Positions 7,589 through 16,494 of a stretch of DNA of 39,767 nucleotides are shown piece by piece. Within the stretch, counting starts at the first letter, position 1; the number at the start of each line of letters is the position of its first letter. The stretch lies in contig NZ_JAOBPO010000003.1 in NCBI RefSeq assembly GCF_025574485.1, positions 1 to 39,767 on the forward strand. Direction: 5' to 3'. The translations under genes and the position numbers were made by a program. The notes beneath the pieces were generated by a model that searched no databases, was not told the DNA's origin, and saw only the letters and a program-made list of their open reading frames with translations. Origin of the DNA: Kordiimonas aquimaris. GTDB lineage: Bacteria; Pseudomonadota; Alphaproteobacteria; Sphingomonadales; Kordiimonadaceae.

Positions 7589-8661
7589 GTGCCTTTAACA
7601 CAAGATTTGATAGATTCTCTTCGTTTTATTTATACGGTGCCACGCCTGCGGCAAGTGGTACAATAGAATTGTTGCAAGCAATTGATAAACAAATTCTCGG
7701 CTTTGTCGACAAAGACAGCACTAAGCAAAATACAGATTTTATGGGCTATAACGTTTATGCGCCCAGCGTGTTATCTGATGCAAAAAACAACGATACCGGT
7801 ATTATCATTGTGTCAGCATATCAACTTGAAATTGCGGGTTATCTGCAACGGGTAGGTATAGATGCTCAACGTGTTTTTCCGCATTTGGATGGGATGTTTT
7901 TCCCTACATATACAGACAGTTATCTGAGTAATTCGACACTTGATGTGGTGGCTGAAAAGCTAGGTAATGATCAAGAAAAAGGTTATTTTTCTTCATGGAG
8001 GCATTTCAAAGAAACTGGCAACTTGTACGCATTGAAAGCGCTACCTGAAATGAAAAACCAGTATGAGCACGCAGCATGGTGGCAAACTATCGGGCAGGGT
8101 GGCTTGTGCGGAGATATTGGTGCTTATGATGGCGTGTCCTCTATTGAATTTGCAAAGACAGGAAGCTTTTCAAAAATAGTTGCGGTTGAGCCTTTTAGAG
8201 AAAATTTTAACTTGCTGAAAGCAACTATTAAAGAACATGGCTATCAAGACCTCATTGAGCCGCTCCAAATCGCAGCAGGTCAATCCCGCGAAACTATCTG
8301 GCAGGATACCGAGGATGCAAGCAGTCGTTCACGGTTGAACGCAAACAGCAACGTGTCGAGTGTGGATAAGGAACAAATAGAGGTTTTTCCTATTGATGCA
8401 CTTGATATGCAAGGCTTAACAATGCTGAAAGTTGACATAGAAGGTTTTGAGTTAGCCTTCTTGGAAGGTGCGACTGAAACTATAAAAAAATATCGCCCGC
8501 ATATTGCTATCAGTGCGTATCACGAAAAAACGCATTGTTGCCGTATATTTGAATTTTTTCAGCGTAATTTTGATGGATGGAGTTTGAATGTCGGGCACCA
8601 TCCACAAGCGGTATATGAACTGGAATATTATATTTCATTTGATCAAGGTTCTGCATTATGA
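7585..8661 (+). CDS. FkbM-family methyltransferase with PglD-like N-terminal domain
   Basis: Residues about 150-350 form an FkbM-type SAM methyltransferase: GDIGAYDGVSSIEFAKTG (motif I), VAVEPFRENFNLL, LTMLKVDIEGFELAFLEGA and HIAISAYHE. FkbM relatives commonly O-methylate sugars or polyketides. The first ~110 residues are a separate Rossmann-like module, with FYLYGATPAASGTIELLQ, ILGFVDKD and GIIIVSAYQLEIAGYL, resembling the nucleotide/sugar-binding N-terminal domain of PglD-type proteins. The protein is 358 residues and overlaps its neighbours by ATGA at both ends. It is the second methyltransferase of the operon, which suggests a multiply methylated sugar. Confidence 0.88.
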   Translation: MSAFNTRFDRFSSFYLYGATPAASGTIELLQAIDKQILGFVDKDSTKQNTDFMGYNVYAPSVLSDAKNNDTGIIIVSAYQLEIAGYLQRVGIDAQRVFPHLDGMFFPTYTDSYLSNSTLDVVAEKLGNDQEKGYFSSWRHFKETGNLYALKALPEMKNQYEHAAWWQTIGQGGLCGDIGAYDGVSSIEFAKTGSFSKIVAVEPFRENFNLLKATIKEHGYQDLIEPLQIAAGQSRETIWQDTEDASSRSRLNANSNVSSVDKEQIEVFPIDALDMQGLTMLKVDIEGFELAFLEGATETIKKYRPHIAISAYHEKTHCCRIFEFFQRNFDGWSLNVGHHPQAVYELEYYISFDQGSAL

Positions 8662-9890
8662 AACCGCGATTATTATTACTGGGCGGCGGCATAGAGCAGT
8701 TAAATGCATTGCGCATAGCCAAAGAACTCGGTGCTGATGTGGTTGTTTTTGATGGGCACGATACAGCAGCCTGCGAATTGGAGGCCACCGAATTTCATAC
8801 GGTAAATATCAAGGATCATGAGGCCCTATTAGCAAAAGCTGAAAGTTCAAAGGTAAGTGCGGTTTTTGTACACGCCGCAGAATTGGCAATTGAGTGTGCA
8901 TTGGTGGCAGAGCATTTGAAGCTACCGGGAATACCAGTGCATGTTGCGGAACTTGGCACCGATAAAAGCTTGAGATCAGCGTGTTTTCAAAAGGCAGGCA
9001 TCCATATTCCCTCTTTTAGAAGTATTCCTGCAAATAGTTCCTATGAGGTTTGGCAGAAAATGGCCTCAGAAATAGGATTCCCGCTTGTTGCAAAACCAAC
9101 AAAATTGGCAGGCGCACAAGGGGTCGAATACATTGCTGGTGAGCTGGAGCTTTCTGACTATTTTACCCGTTCAGCCTGTTTTGATAAACAAAGCTTTGTT
9201 GTTGAAGAATATATTGCAGGCGAGCAGTTAAGCACTGAAAGCGTATCTATTGATAGTAAAGTTATAAGTACCAGCACGGCAAAGCGTCACTACGATACGA
9301 CGAAGGGCTTGTGGCCGTATCAAATAGAAGATGGACATTCCATGCCTTGGCAAGATGCACAGGGCATGCGTCCAGAAATTGAAAAAACAATTGAAGCTTG
9401 CCGAAAAGCCTTTGGATTGAAAACTGGGGTTCTTAAAGGTGATGTTGTTATAAAACCAAATGGAGATATTGTCGTTTTAGAAATGGCGGTCAGGACATCT
9501 GGTGGTCGGTTTTGCGACACAGTTGTGCCTCTCTGCTCGGGTATAAATATATTGTATCCACTGATGCAATATGCGCTGGGACAGTCTCCTGACATCAGTT
9601 TTCTAAAACCCAAGCATAATACAGGTGTCTCGCAAAGATTTGTCATATTGCCTGAAGGGACGCGATTGCGTCAGCATAAAATATTGCAGCATTTATTGCT
9701 TGATAAAGACATTATCAGTTCATGGTTTAGAGATGACTTGCATGACCTTGATGTTGTGCCTGCTATTCGTTCTCATCGTGATAGGTTAGGTTATGTGATA
9801 TGTGTCAGTAAAGATCGTAAACTAGCAGACCGGCGGGCACTTGAGGTCGTTGATGAGATTGCAGCCGCATTATGCGAAGTGAGAGAATAA
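8658..9890 (+). CDS. ATP-grasp carboxylate-amine ligase family protein
   Basis: The 410-residue protein has the ATP-grasp layout. An N-terminal pre-ATP-grasp domain carries RLLLLGGGIEQLNALRIAKELG. An ATP-binding half carries GFPLVAKPTKLAGAQGV and VVEEYIAGEQLSTESV. A C-terminal metal-binding stretch carries GDVVIKPNGDIVVLEMAVRTSGGR. Such enzymes couple a carboxylate to an amine, thiol or similar group through an acyl phosphate. In this cluster it could acylate an amino group of a diamino sugar or of the nonulosonic acid; that is inference, made attractive by the absence of a PseH acetyltransferase. It is translationally coupled to both neighbours. Confidence 0.85.
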   Translation: MKPRLLLLGGGIEQLNALRIAKELGADVVVFDGHDTAACELEATEFHTVNIKDHEALLAKAESSKVSAVFVHAAELAIECALVAEHLKLPGIPVHVAELGTDKSLRSACFQKAGIHIPSFRSIPANSSYEVWQKMASEIGFPLVAKPTKLAGAQGVEYIAGELELSDYFTRSACFDKQSFVVEEYIAGEQLSTESVSIDSKVISTSTAKRHYDTTKGLWPYQIEDGHSMPWQDAQGMRPEIEKTIEACRKAFGLKTGVLKGDVVIKPNGDIVVLEMAVRTSGGRFCDTVVPLCSGINILYPLMQYALGQSPDISFLKPKHNTGVSQRFVILPEGTRLRQHKILQHLLLDKDIISSWFRDDLHDLDVVPAIRSHRDRLGYVICVSKDRKLADRRALEVVDEIAAALCEVRE

Positions 9891-11008
9891 TGAAGATACT
9901 GATAGTTGGTTCGGGGTCTTTTGTCTTTGATGATATGTATGGTCCGGGTGTTATTCTACGGTCTGTTGTTCAGTGGTGTCTTGACACACAGGATGATCAT
10001 AAAAAGACGATTATATTAAGTTACCACTCTTCAGAAAAATTACCTGAAAAGAAAGCTAAAGCAGCAGAAATTCTGAATGAGTTTTCAGCATTGTCGCATG
10101 ATATTGCAATAGAGTTTATCCCGAGTGCAGATATTGCCAGTGTTATCGAAAACGGCGATCTTGCTTCATGCTTTATTGCGGTTCCTGATCAGTTTCATGC
10201 TCTGTATACACGGCTGTGTATCGAAAATAATTGCCCTGTTTGGATAGTTAAACCACTTACCGGCAATTTAGTTGAAGCAAAAGAATTACAGGATTTATGC
10301 AAAGCTCGGAACGGGCGTGTATGGGTTGATTACCATAAACGTTTTGACACATCTAATGCCTTATTAAAAACTAAATTACAGGCAGATGAGTTGGGGCAGG
10401 CATTAGTCTACTCAGTTGATTATCATCAGCCATATATTCTTCCAACACAAGTGTTCGACTGGGCTAAAGATGTCGATGTTTTTTCGTATATTGGATGTCA
10501 TTATGTCGATCAGGTTTTCTATTTATACCCAGATGCGGTTTTGAAATCCGTTTATACCAGTGGCGTCAAAGGCCAAGTCTTCGAAAAAACAGGGCAGTTT
10601 GATTGTGTGTTGGCAAATTTAACATTTCAACATGGTACACATACATTACATGTTCCTATGAATGTTGGATGGTCAAATCCCAAGGGGTCACCAACTAAAA
10701 GCCTACAAACTCTGAAAGTGCAGTGCGAAAACGGTATTGTTAATCTGGATCAAACACGTCGAGGTGTCCAAATTTGGCAGGATGACGGTGTTTCCGAAAT
10801 TAACCCTTATTTCTTTTGCAAAATCAAAGATATATTTGGCCGTTACCGCTATGAAGGGTATGGGTTTGAGAGCGTTAAAACATTCTTGGATCTTGTTCGA
10901 ACTGATGCGGTATGGGCGAGTAATCAGAGCCTGCCTACGTTAAATGAAGCAGTAAAGACCGAGCATGTTCTTGACGCCGTAAAGCAGTCTTTAATATCTA
11001 AAAGATAG
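9890..11008 (+). CDS. Gfo/Idh/MocA-family NAD(P)-dependent oxidoreductase
   Basis: These enzymes oxidise or reduce sugar hydroxyls with NAD(P). The N-terminal Rossmann motif is ILIVGSGSFVFDD, and the family's EKP-type motif appears as WIVKPLTGN, with the conserved Lys. A second alpha/beta domain follows, with VDYHKRFD and YIGCHYVDQVFYLYPD, where the His/Asp pair is typical of substrate binding. The ATG at 9890 overlaps the upstream stop codon (TAATG) and begins directly with MKILIVGSGS, so it is preferred to a start at 9872; it gives 372 residues. Here it may oxidise or epimerise the sugar being decorated. The substrate is unknown. Confidence 0.85.
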   Translation: MKILIVGSGSFVFDDMYGPGVILRSVVQWCLDTQDDHKKTIILSYHSSEKLPEKKAKAAEILNEFSALSHDIAIEFIPSADIASVIENGDLASCFIAVPDQFHALYTRLCIENNCPVWIVKPLTGNLVEAKELQDLCKARNGRVWVDYHKRFDTSNALLKTKLQADELGQALVYSVDYHQPYILPTQVFDWAKDVDVFSYIGCHYVDQVFYLYPDAVLKSVYTSGVKGQVFEKTGQFDCVLANLTFQHGTHTLHVPMNVGWSNPKGSPTKSLQTLKVQCENGIVNLDQTRRGVQIWQDDGVSEINPYFFCKIKDIFGRYRYEGYGFESVKTFLDLVRTDAVWASNQSLPTLNEAVKTEHVLDAVKQSLISKR

Positions 11009-11067
11009 TATTCAAATTGAGATAGTAAGTTTTCTTCATGTGTATTGTTACAATATGCATATGAAAT

Positions 11068-13092
11068 ATGAAAGAAACTGAATTGAATCAGCCCGTTGTC
11101 TATACGGTATTCCATCTTAATATGGCGTTTTCTTCTATAGAAGAGAGCGATAGACCTGATGTTATTAAACGCTGTTATTGGCCATTATTAGAGCTTGCTC
11201 GCTCAGGTTTTCGCATTGGTATTGAAGCAACGAGTTACACGCTGCGTACAATTCAAACTATTGATCCGTCATGGACAGCGTGCTTGCGACAATGCATTGA
11301 AGGCGATCAAATAGAGTTTGTTGGCAGCGGTTATGTTCAAATGATTGCACCTCTTGTTCCGTCAAACATAACCCGTAAGAATTTAGCTTTTGGCTTAATG
11401 GATTATCAGGAAATTCTTGGTATCGCCCCTGAGGTCTACTTATTTAACGAACAAGCTTATGCACCAGGCATATTACCATTTTATACCGAAATTGGTGCAC
11501 GTGCCGTTATCATGGACAGCTCTGAAACCGCAAGCCGTAGCCCGCAGTGGAACAAAGAGTATTCTCGTAAACCTCAATATATAGAGGGCGCTAATGGAAC
11601 TAAATTGCCGGTTATATGGTCAGATGCAATTTCATTTCAAAAGTTTCAGCGATACGCCCATAATGAAATTGATGCTGACGAATATTTTGAGTTTCTGAGT
11701 TTACAGCTTGGCAGAGGGGTTAGGGCCTTTCCCTTATACACCAGCGATGCAGAAGTATTTGATTATCGTCCCGGTCGTTTCAATTCGGAAGCAAATATTG
11801 GTGTTGTTCCCGAGTATGAGCGAGTTGGGTTGTTGTTCCAGGCACTAGCAAATAGTAAGCAGGTCGTGATTGGTACACCGTCTGATGCCTTGAATATGAT
11901 CTCAACTGATGCAACTGCAATTAAACTTGAGACCGCTCAAGCACCGATACCAGTAAAAAAACAACGAAAGTATAATGTTTTAAGATGGGCTGTAACAGGA
12001 CGTAATGATCTCGTATTAAATACTCATTGTTGGCGACTTAATGAAGCATTCATTGTTAACGGTGCAGATGATAAAGATTGGCGTACACTGTGCTTGCTGT
12101 GGTCGAGTGATTGGCGTACCCACATAACTGAAAAACGCTGGCAAAGCATACAAGCTATGCTCGAGCAAAACCAGGTTGTTGCTCCTGTTTCTGTTACAGA
12201 TATTGCTTGTGATGAAGCGGATGTTCCTGCCGGTGTAACTGTCAGGCGGGAAGGACGTTTCCTTGTCATTGAGGCAGGAAGCTTCCATTTAGCTTTAAAT
12301 TGCGGACGTGGTTTGGCTATTCAATCATTTGGTTTTGGCGCCTACCAACCGGCAAGCGCGGGCGCACCTGCAAAAAATGGGTTGGTAGGAACACTTGCAC
12401 ACGGATTTTATGATGATATTGCATATGGGGCAGATTTTTATAGTGGTCATTATGTTTGTGAACCAGCAGCACAGGCAAAATCAACGGACTTAGTATCGTG
12501 TGAACCAGAGATTTCTTTTGATAAAAATAATCATATAATGATTGTGGGACAAGTGGCCGACATAACTAAAACGCTTGTGATAGATACCCGTAATCCACAT
12601 ATAACCGTTAATTATAGCGCTAATGTTCTGCCACAAAACCATGGAACATTTCGTTGTGGCCACATTAAATTGAACCCGCGAGCCTTTAATCGAGAAACAC
12701 TTTACTATTCGAGTAAAAATGGTGGAGAGCAGCATGAGAGACATAGCTTATTTGCAAACGGGCATTTGATTGAAGTTGACCACGGTGTACCTGTGTCGCG
12801 CCTTGTTTCGGCTACGAACGGCCTTGGTATGACTTCAGGTGTCTTAGAGATTGGGGACGATACACATTTTATAAAGCTAGCGATGAAACGCTCTCATGCA
12901 GCAAGTGTTGGCCTGGTTACGGCACAAACAGTTGCAGAAAGCTTTTTTGTGCGTGCATGCCTAACACTTGCCGAAACAGACGACACGTACAGAGACAAGA
13001 CGTTGTCAGGGTTGACAGCTGTCGAACTCCCGATTGTCGAGTATTCGATTACCTTAGGTAAGCAAGGTAGCCAAGCAGGTAGTGAAGAATAA
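11068..13092 (+). CDS. GH57-like glycoside hydrolase family protein
   Basis: The first ~330 residues match the GH57/polysaccharide-processing TIM-barrel fold. FHLNMAFSSIEE with H16 is the N-terminal conserved region; GIEATSYTLRTI and IEFVGSGYVQMIAPL follow. VYLFNEQAYAPGILPFYTE contains E128 at the place expected for the catalytic nucleophile. Residues about 370-670 form a beta-rich C-terminal domain, as in alpha-amylase/4-alpha-glucanotransferase relatives of GH57. It has no signal peptide, so it acts in the cytoplasm. No obvious ribosome site precedes the ATG. It is separated by 59 bases from the gene before it. A sugar-cleaving or sugar-transferring enzyme in a flagellin glycosylation operon is unexpected; its substrate cannot be told. 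Confidence 0.75.
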   Translation: MKETELNQPVVYTVFHLNMAFSSIEESDRPDVIKRCYWPLLELARSGFRIGIEATSYTLRTIQTIDPSWTACLRQCIEGDQIEFVGSGYVQMIAPLVPSNITRKNLAFGLMDYQEILGIAPEVYLFNEQAYAPGILPFYTEIGARAVIMDSSETASRSPQWNKEYSRKPQYIEGANGTKLPVIWSDAISFQKFQRYAHNEIDADEYFEFLSLQLGRGVRAFPLYTSDAEVFDYRPGRFNSEANIGVVPEYERVGLLFQALANSKQVVIGTPSDALNMISTDATAIKLETAQAPIPVKKQRKYNVLRWAVTGRNDLVLNTHCWRLNEAFIVNGADDKDWRTLCLLWSSDWRTHITEKRWQSIQAMLEQNQVVAPVSVTDIACDEADVPAGVTVRREGRFLVIEAGSFHLALNCGRGLAIQSFGFGAYQPASAGAPAKNGLVGTLAHGFYDDIAYGADFYSGHYVCEPAAQAKSTDLVSCEPEISFDKNNHIMIVGQVADITKTLVIDTRNPHITVNYSANVLPQNHGTFRCGHIKLNPRAFNRETLYYSSKNGGEQHERHSLFANGHLIEVDHGVPVSRLVSATNGLGMTSGVLEIGDDTHFIKLAMKRSHAASVGLVTAQTVAESFFVRACLTLAETDDTYRDKTLSGLTAVELPIVEYSITLGKQGSQAGSEE

Positions 13093-13160
13093 CTTTCGCT
13101 ATCTCTTTGGAAGTGATAACATTTTCTGCATGTACTCAGTGAAATGAGGTAGGGGAAATT

Positions 13161-14198
13161 ATGGTTCAAGTGAATTTTACCGGCGCTGGAGTTGACCTAA
13201 CGGATAAATCGGTTTTGATAACCGGTGGTACAGGCTCGTTTGGCAAAAACATGCTTAAGCAATTACTTGCTAACCATAACCCTCGAAGAGTGAGTGTTTT
13301 TGCTCGTGGGGAATACAATCATTTTTTACTTCAAAACTCATTAACGCCTGAAGAACAAAAAAAGGTTCGTTTTTTTATTGGTGATGTGCGCGATATGGAT
13401 CGTATGGTCATGGCTATGCGCGGCATTGATATCGTAATTCATGCTGCCGCACAGAAACAGGTACCTTTAGCTGAATATAATCCGTTTGAATGCATTAGAA
13501 CGAACGTGATTGGTGCAGAAAATGTTGTGCAGTCTTCTATACAGGCTGGCGTTAGTAAAGTAATCGCGTTGTCAACAGATAAGGCCGTTAACCCGATTAA
13601 CTTATACGGTGCGAGCAAACTTGCTTCAGATAAAATTTTTGTTGCTGCAAATGCGCTCGCTTCAGGCACAAATACACGTTTTTCGGTGGTGCGATACGGT
13701 AATGTTCTCGGTTCGCGCGGTAGTGTTATTCCATTTTTCAGAGACTTGATGAATAAAGGGGCAACCGAATTGCCTGTGACTGATGAACGAATGACACGGT
13801 TTTGGGTAACTTTGGATCAGGCTGTAGCTTTCACTATTAGTTGTATTGATATGATGCGCGGCGGTGAAATTTTTGTTCCTAAAATTCCATCAATGAAGAT
13901 TACAGACCTGGTCACTGCATTGGCTCCTGATATGGCTATGAAAATGGTGGGTATCAGGCCTGGTGAAAAGCTTCATGAACTCATGATTACCGAACACAAC
14001 GCACCAACAACGCTTGACTTGCCTGATCGTTATATCATTGAACCTGAATGGGATTTTTGGGAGCGCGCTCCGCATAAAGCAGACAAGTATCCTCTTGTGG
14101 CTGAAAATTTTGAATATACTAGCGATCAAAATGACACATGGATGACGGTTGAAAGTCTTCGGGAAACGTTAAAATCAATACCTGATCAAGGCGAATAG
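13161..14198 (+). CDS. pseB: UDP-GlcNAc 4,6-dehydratase (inverting) PseB/FlmA
   Basis: PseB carries out the first step of pseudaminic acid synthesis: it removes water from UDP-GlcNAc and inverts C5. The 345-residue protein is an extended SDR. It has TGGTGSFGKNMLKQLL (21-36), the subfamily signature FARGEYNHFLLQN (47-59), HAAAQKQVPLAEYNP, and the active site T139-D140-K141 with Y149 and K153 (NLYGASK). VRYGNVLGSRGSVIPFF and GIRPGEKLHE are also typical. AGGGGA precedes the ATG. It is followed after 3 bases by pseC. The Caulobacter equivalent is flmA. A capsule-type C5-inverting dehydratase is the only real alternative. Confidence 0.93.
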   Translation: MVQVNFTGAGVDLTDKSVLITGGTGSFGKNMLKQLLANHNPRRVSVFARGEYNHFLLQNSLTPEEQKKVRFFIGDVRDMDRMVMAMRGIDIVIHAAAQKQVPLAEYNPFECIRTNVIGAENVVQSSIQAGVSKVIALSTDKAVNPINLYGASKLASDKIFVAANALASGTNTRFSVVRYGNVLGSRGSVIPFFRDLMNKGATELPVTDERMTRFWVTLDQAVAFTISCIDMMRGGEIFVPKIPSMKITDLVTALAPDMAMKMVGIRPGEKLHELMITEHNAPTTLDLPDRYIIEPEWDFWERAPHKADKYPLVAENFEYTSDQNDTWMTVESLRETLKSIPDQGE

Positions 14199-14201
14199 CC
14201 C

Positions 14202-15395
14202 GTGTCTGCTGATAAGTTTCTTCCCTATGGTCGGCATGCAATTGACGATGCTGACATTGAGGCCGTTGTTGATGTTTTAAAAAGTGGCATGCTGACATGT
14301 GGGCCGCAAGTTGAACGATTTGAGACTGCATTTGCTAGTTATATTGGCGCCAAGCATGCAGTTGTGTGTTCAAATGGTACCGCAGCATTACATATGGCTG
14401 CTATCGAATGCGGCCTTGGCCCCGGTGACACGGCAATTGTTCCAGCAATTACATTTCTGGCAACAGCAAACGCTGTACGAATGACGGGAGCTGACGTTTG
14501 TTTTGCTGATGTCTGCCCTGATAGTGGCTTGATGACAGCTGAAACATTTTCTGATGCACTTGATCGCAGTAATTCACCAGTTAAAGCAGTTTTACCTGTT
14601 CATATGAACGGACAATCTGGTGAGATTCAAAAAATAGCGGCTATCGCAAGAAAAAAAGATATCAGAATTATTACAGATTGCTGCCATGCACTTGGTTCTG
14701 AATACTTCGGTGGTGGACGGCCTGGTGATGGTCAATATGAAGAGTATGCAACATTTTCGCTTCATCCTGTTAAGTCGATTGCGATGGGGGAAGGTGGAGT
14801 TGTTACCACGAACGATGCTAAGGCAGCTCAACGATTACGTATGCTTCGTGGTCACGCGATGGAACGTAATCCGGAAAGCTGGCAAAATGGCAAACTAGCT
14901 TTTGCTGAAGATGGTAGCGGCAATCCATGGTATTATGAGATGGATAAGTTGGCATACAATTACCGTGCGACGGATATGCAGTGTGCTTTAGGACTTAGTC
15001 AGTTAAAGAAGCTTGATGATTTTATCAAAAAACGCCGCCAAATTGCAGATTGGTATGACGAAAAACTTAAGTCGCTGAGTAATCGCCTGCAGCCTATTGA
15101 TAGGTCTGCTTATTCAAATTCTGCTTGGCATCTTTATGCGGTTTTGATTGATTTTGAATTATGTAATCGTGATCGCGGTGCTTTGATGCGGTACATGTTA
15201 GAGCAAGGCGTCGGTTCACAAGTGCACTATGTGCCAGTATCTAATCAGCCGTATTACAGGAAATTGTATGGTAAGCAGGATTTGCCGGGCACGCATCGTT
15301 ACTACGATAGAGTTCTTAGTTTGCCTATTTTTCCTGATATGTCTGAAGCTGATGTAGAGAAAGTCGTTACTGTTCTTAGTGATGCGTTGAATTAA
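14202..15395 (+). CDS. pseC: UDP-4-keto sugar aminotransferase PseC/FlmB
   Basis: PseC transfers an amino group from glutamate to the 4-keto sugar made by PseB, using PLP. The 397-residue sequence is of the DegT/DnrJ/EryC1 class. SNGTAALHMA is the phosphate-binding turn, VPAITFLATANAV follows, D159/C160 and H162 lie in ITDCCHALGS, and the Schiff-base Lys is K191 in FSLHPVKSIAMGEGG. NYRATDMQCALGLSQL and WHLYAVLI are further family motifs. Translation starts at GTG (14202), with AAGGCG about 8 bases upstream. It directly follows pseB and is the last gene of the operon before a hairpin. The Caulobacter equivalent is flmB. Confidence 0.93.
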   Translation: MSADKFLPYGRHAIDDADIEAVVDVLKSGMLTCGPQVERFETAFASYIGAKHAVVCSNGTAALHMAAIECGLGPGDTAIVPAITFLATANAVRMTGADVCFADVCPDSGLMTAETFSDALDRSNSPVKAVLPVHMNGQSGEIQKIAAIARKKDIRIITDCCHALGSEYFGGGRPGDGQYEEYATFSLHPVKSIAMGEGGVVTTNDAKAAQRLRMLRGHAMERNPESWQNGKLAFAEDGSGNPWYYEMDKLAYNYRATDMQCALGLSQLKKLDDFIKKRRQIADWYDEKLKSLSNRLQPIDRSAYSNSAWHLYAVLIDFELCNRDRGALMRYMLEQGVGSQVHYVPVSNQPYYRKLYGKQDLPGTHRYYDRVLSLPIFPDMSEADVEKVVTVLSDALN

Positions 15396-15443
15396 ATTTA
15401 AATATATAAAATAGTATAGAGATCAATTTCTCGACGGTAGAAA

Positions 15444-15476
15444 TTTGGCTATTGTGCTTGATGCACAAAAGCCAAA
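15444..15476. terminator. hairpin between convergent pseC and flagellin 2
   Basis: TTTGGCTATTGTGC and GCACAAAAGCCAAA pair over 14 positions with one mismatch around the loop TTGAT. It lies between two converging genes and probably ends one or both transcripts. Only a weak T-run (TTTCT) follows on the minus strand, so termination efficiency is uncertain. Confidence 0.6.
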
Positions 15477-15514
15477 TATTCCAAAACGTCATGAATAGTC
15501 TACTACAACTGCAT

Positions 15515-16345
15515 TTAGTTGTTAAATAGCGCCAGAATAGACTGAGGTGATTGGTTGGCAATCGAGAGCGCTTGAATGCCGAGCTGTTGCTTAACTTGTA
15601 GCGCTTGTAAGTTGGCGCTTTCAACGGCAAGGTCTGCATCAACGAGGTTACCGATACCAATTTCGATAACATCAGAAAGCTGGCCAGCAAAGGTGCGGCT
15701 TTGTTCTAGTGATGTTGAGCCTGCACCCAAGCGAGTTAGCGCTGCATTGAGATTGTCGATAGAGTTGTTAACATCTGTTACCGCTGCAGCAGCAGTTGTT
15801 TGTGTTAAAATTTCCTGTGATGCAGTGATCGGAATATTTGCACTACCAAGTGTAAGGTCCTGGTGTTCAACTGTCAGCGTTTGTGTTGCGTCAGAGTTTG
15901 TGATTGCAACAATCGCGTCTGTTCCATTGTCAATGAGGTTACTTCCGTTAAACTCTGCATTGCTTGTAATTTGTGTGATTTGGTCTCTAAGGGCTACAAA
16001 ATCCTGCGATAATGCGTTCCGGCTAGCTGTATCCAGACCCTGATCAGACGCTGCAACAGCGCGTTCTTTAAGGTCAAGTAAAAGGTCGGAGATCGCATTT
16101 GCCGCGGCGAGGGCAACATCAACTGTAGAAATACCACGATCAAGTGATTGCCCCACAGCTGAAAGGCCGCGGAGATCACCTCTAAGCGTTTGTGCGATAG
16201 AAAACACGGCAGCATTATCTTTTGCCGATGAAATTCGAAGGCCTGTATTAATACGTGTTTGTACATCCTGCAGGTCGCCGCTTGTTTGATTCAAGTTACG
16301 CAGTGCGTCGAGAGCACTGGCGTTTACATTAATTGAAAAGGCCAT
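15515..16345 (-). CDS. flagellin (complete, second copy)
   Basis: This is a complete 276-residue flagellin. It has the N-terminal D0/D1 region MAFSINVNASALDALRNLN, INTGLRISSAKDNAAVFSIAQ, a short middle segment, and the C-terminal helix QALQVKQQLGIQALSIANQS ending SILALFNN. It shares long blocks with the flagellin at 1-812, such as AVAASDQGLDTASRNAL, AEFNGSN and IEIGIGNLVDADLA, so the two are paralogues. GGAGAGG lies before the ATG and a near-perfect sigma-54 promoter lies at 16407-16422. The pair brackets the glycosylation operon, which makes both likely substrates of the FlmG-like enzyme. Confidence 0.96.
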   Translation of the reverse strand: MAFSINVNASALDALRNLNQTSGDLQDVQTRINTGLRISSAKDNAAVFSIAQTLRGDLRGLSAVGQSLDRGISTVDVALAAANAISDLLLDLKERAVAASDQGLDTASRNALSQDFVALRDQITQITSNAEFNGSNLIDNGTDAIVAITNSDATQTLTVEHQDLTLGSANIPITASQEILTQTTAAAAVTDVNNSIDNLNAALTRLGAGSTSLEQSRTFAGQLSDVIEIGIGNLVDADLAVESANLQALQVKQQLGIQALSIANQSPQSILALFNN

Positions 16346-16378
16346 TTAACCTCTCCTGTTTCATGACGTTTATCCATA

Positions 16379-16399
16379 GACCGGTCATCCGGCTTGGTC
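16379..16399 (-). other. possible leader hairpin of flagellin 2
   Basis: Just downstream of the predicted start site the minus strand carries GACC...GGTC and an internal CCGG-atga-CCGG, so a GC-rich stem-loop can form near the 5' end of the mRNA. It may play the same role as the paired hairpins in the flagellin 1 leader. Confidence 0.35.
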
Positions 16400-16406
16400 A
16401 TGTATC

Positions 16407-16422
16407 AGCAAAGGGCGTGCCA
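16407..16422 (-). promoter_or_regulatory. sigma-54 promoter of flagellin 2
   Basis: TGGCACGCCCTTTGCT on the minus strand equals the sigma-54 consensus TGGCACG-N4-TTGCT, with GG and GC 10 bases apart, about 62 bases before the ATG. Confidence 0.92.
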
Positions 16423-16471
16423 GTTTTTTATTTCTATTAAACCATTGAAAAATATAGAAAAAAAATAATAA

Positions 16472-16494
16472 ATTTGCAAAGCCGGCAAATATTT
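16472..16494. promoter_or_regulatory. candidate activator site upstream of flagellin 2
   Basis: ATTTGC (16472-16477) and GGCAAAT (16484-16490) form an inverted repeat. They lie about 50-85 bp upstream of the sigma-54 promoter and resemble the GGCAAAT core found before other late flagellar genes here. The function is inferred. Confidence 0.4.

Noticed and set aside
15576-16043. 155-residue plus-strand open frame over flagellin 2
   Set aside because: It is antisense to a clear flagellin, has no ribosome site and no family resemblance.
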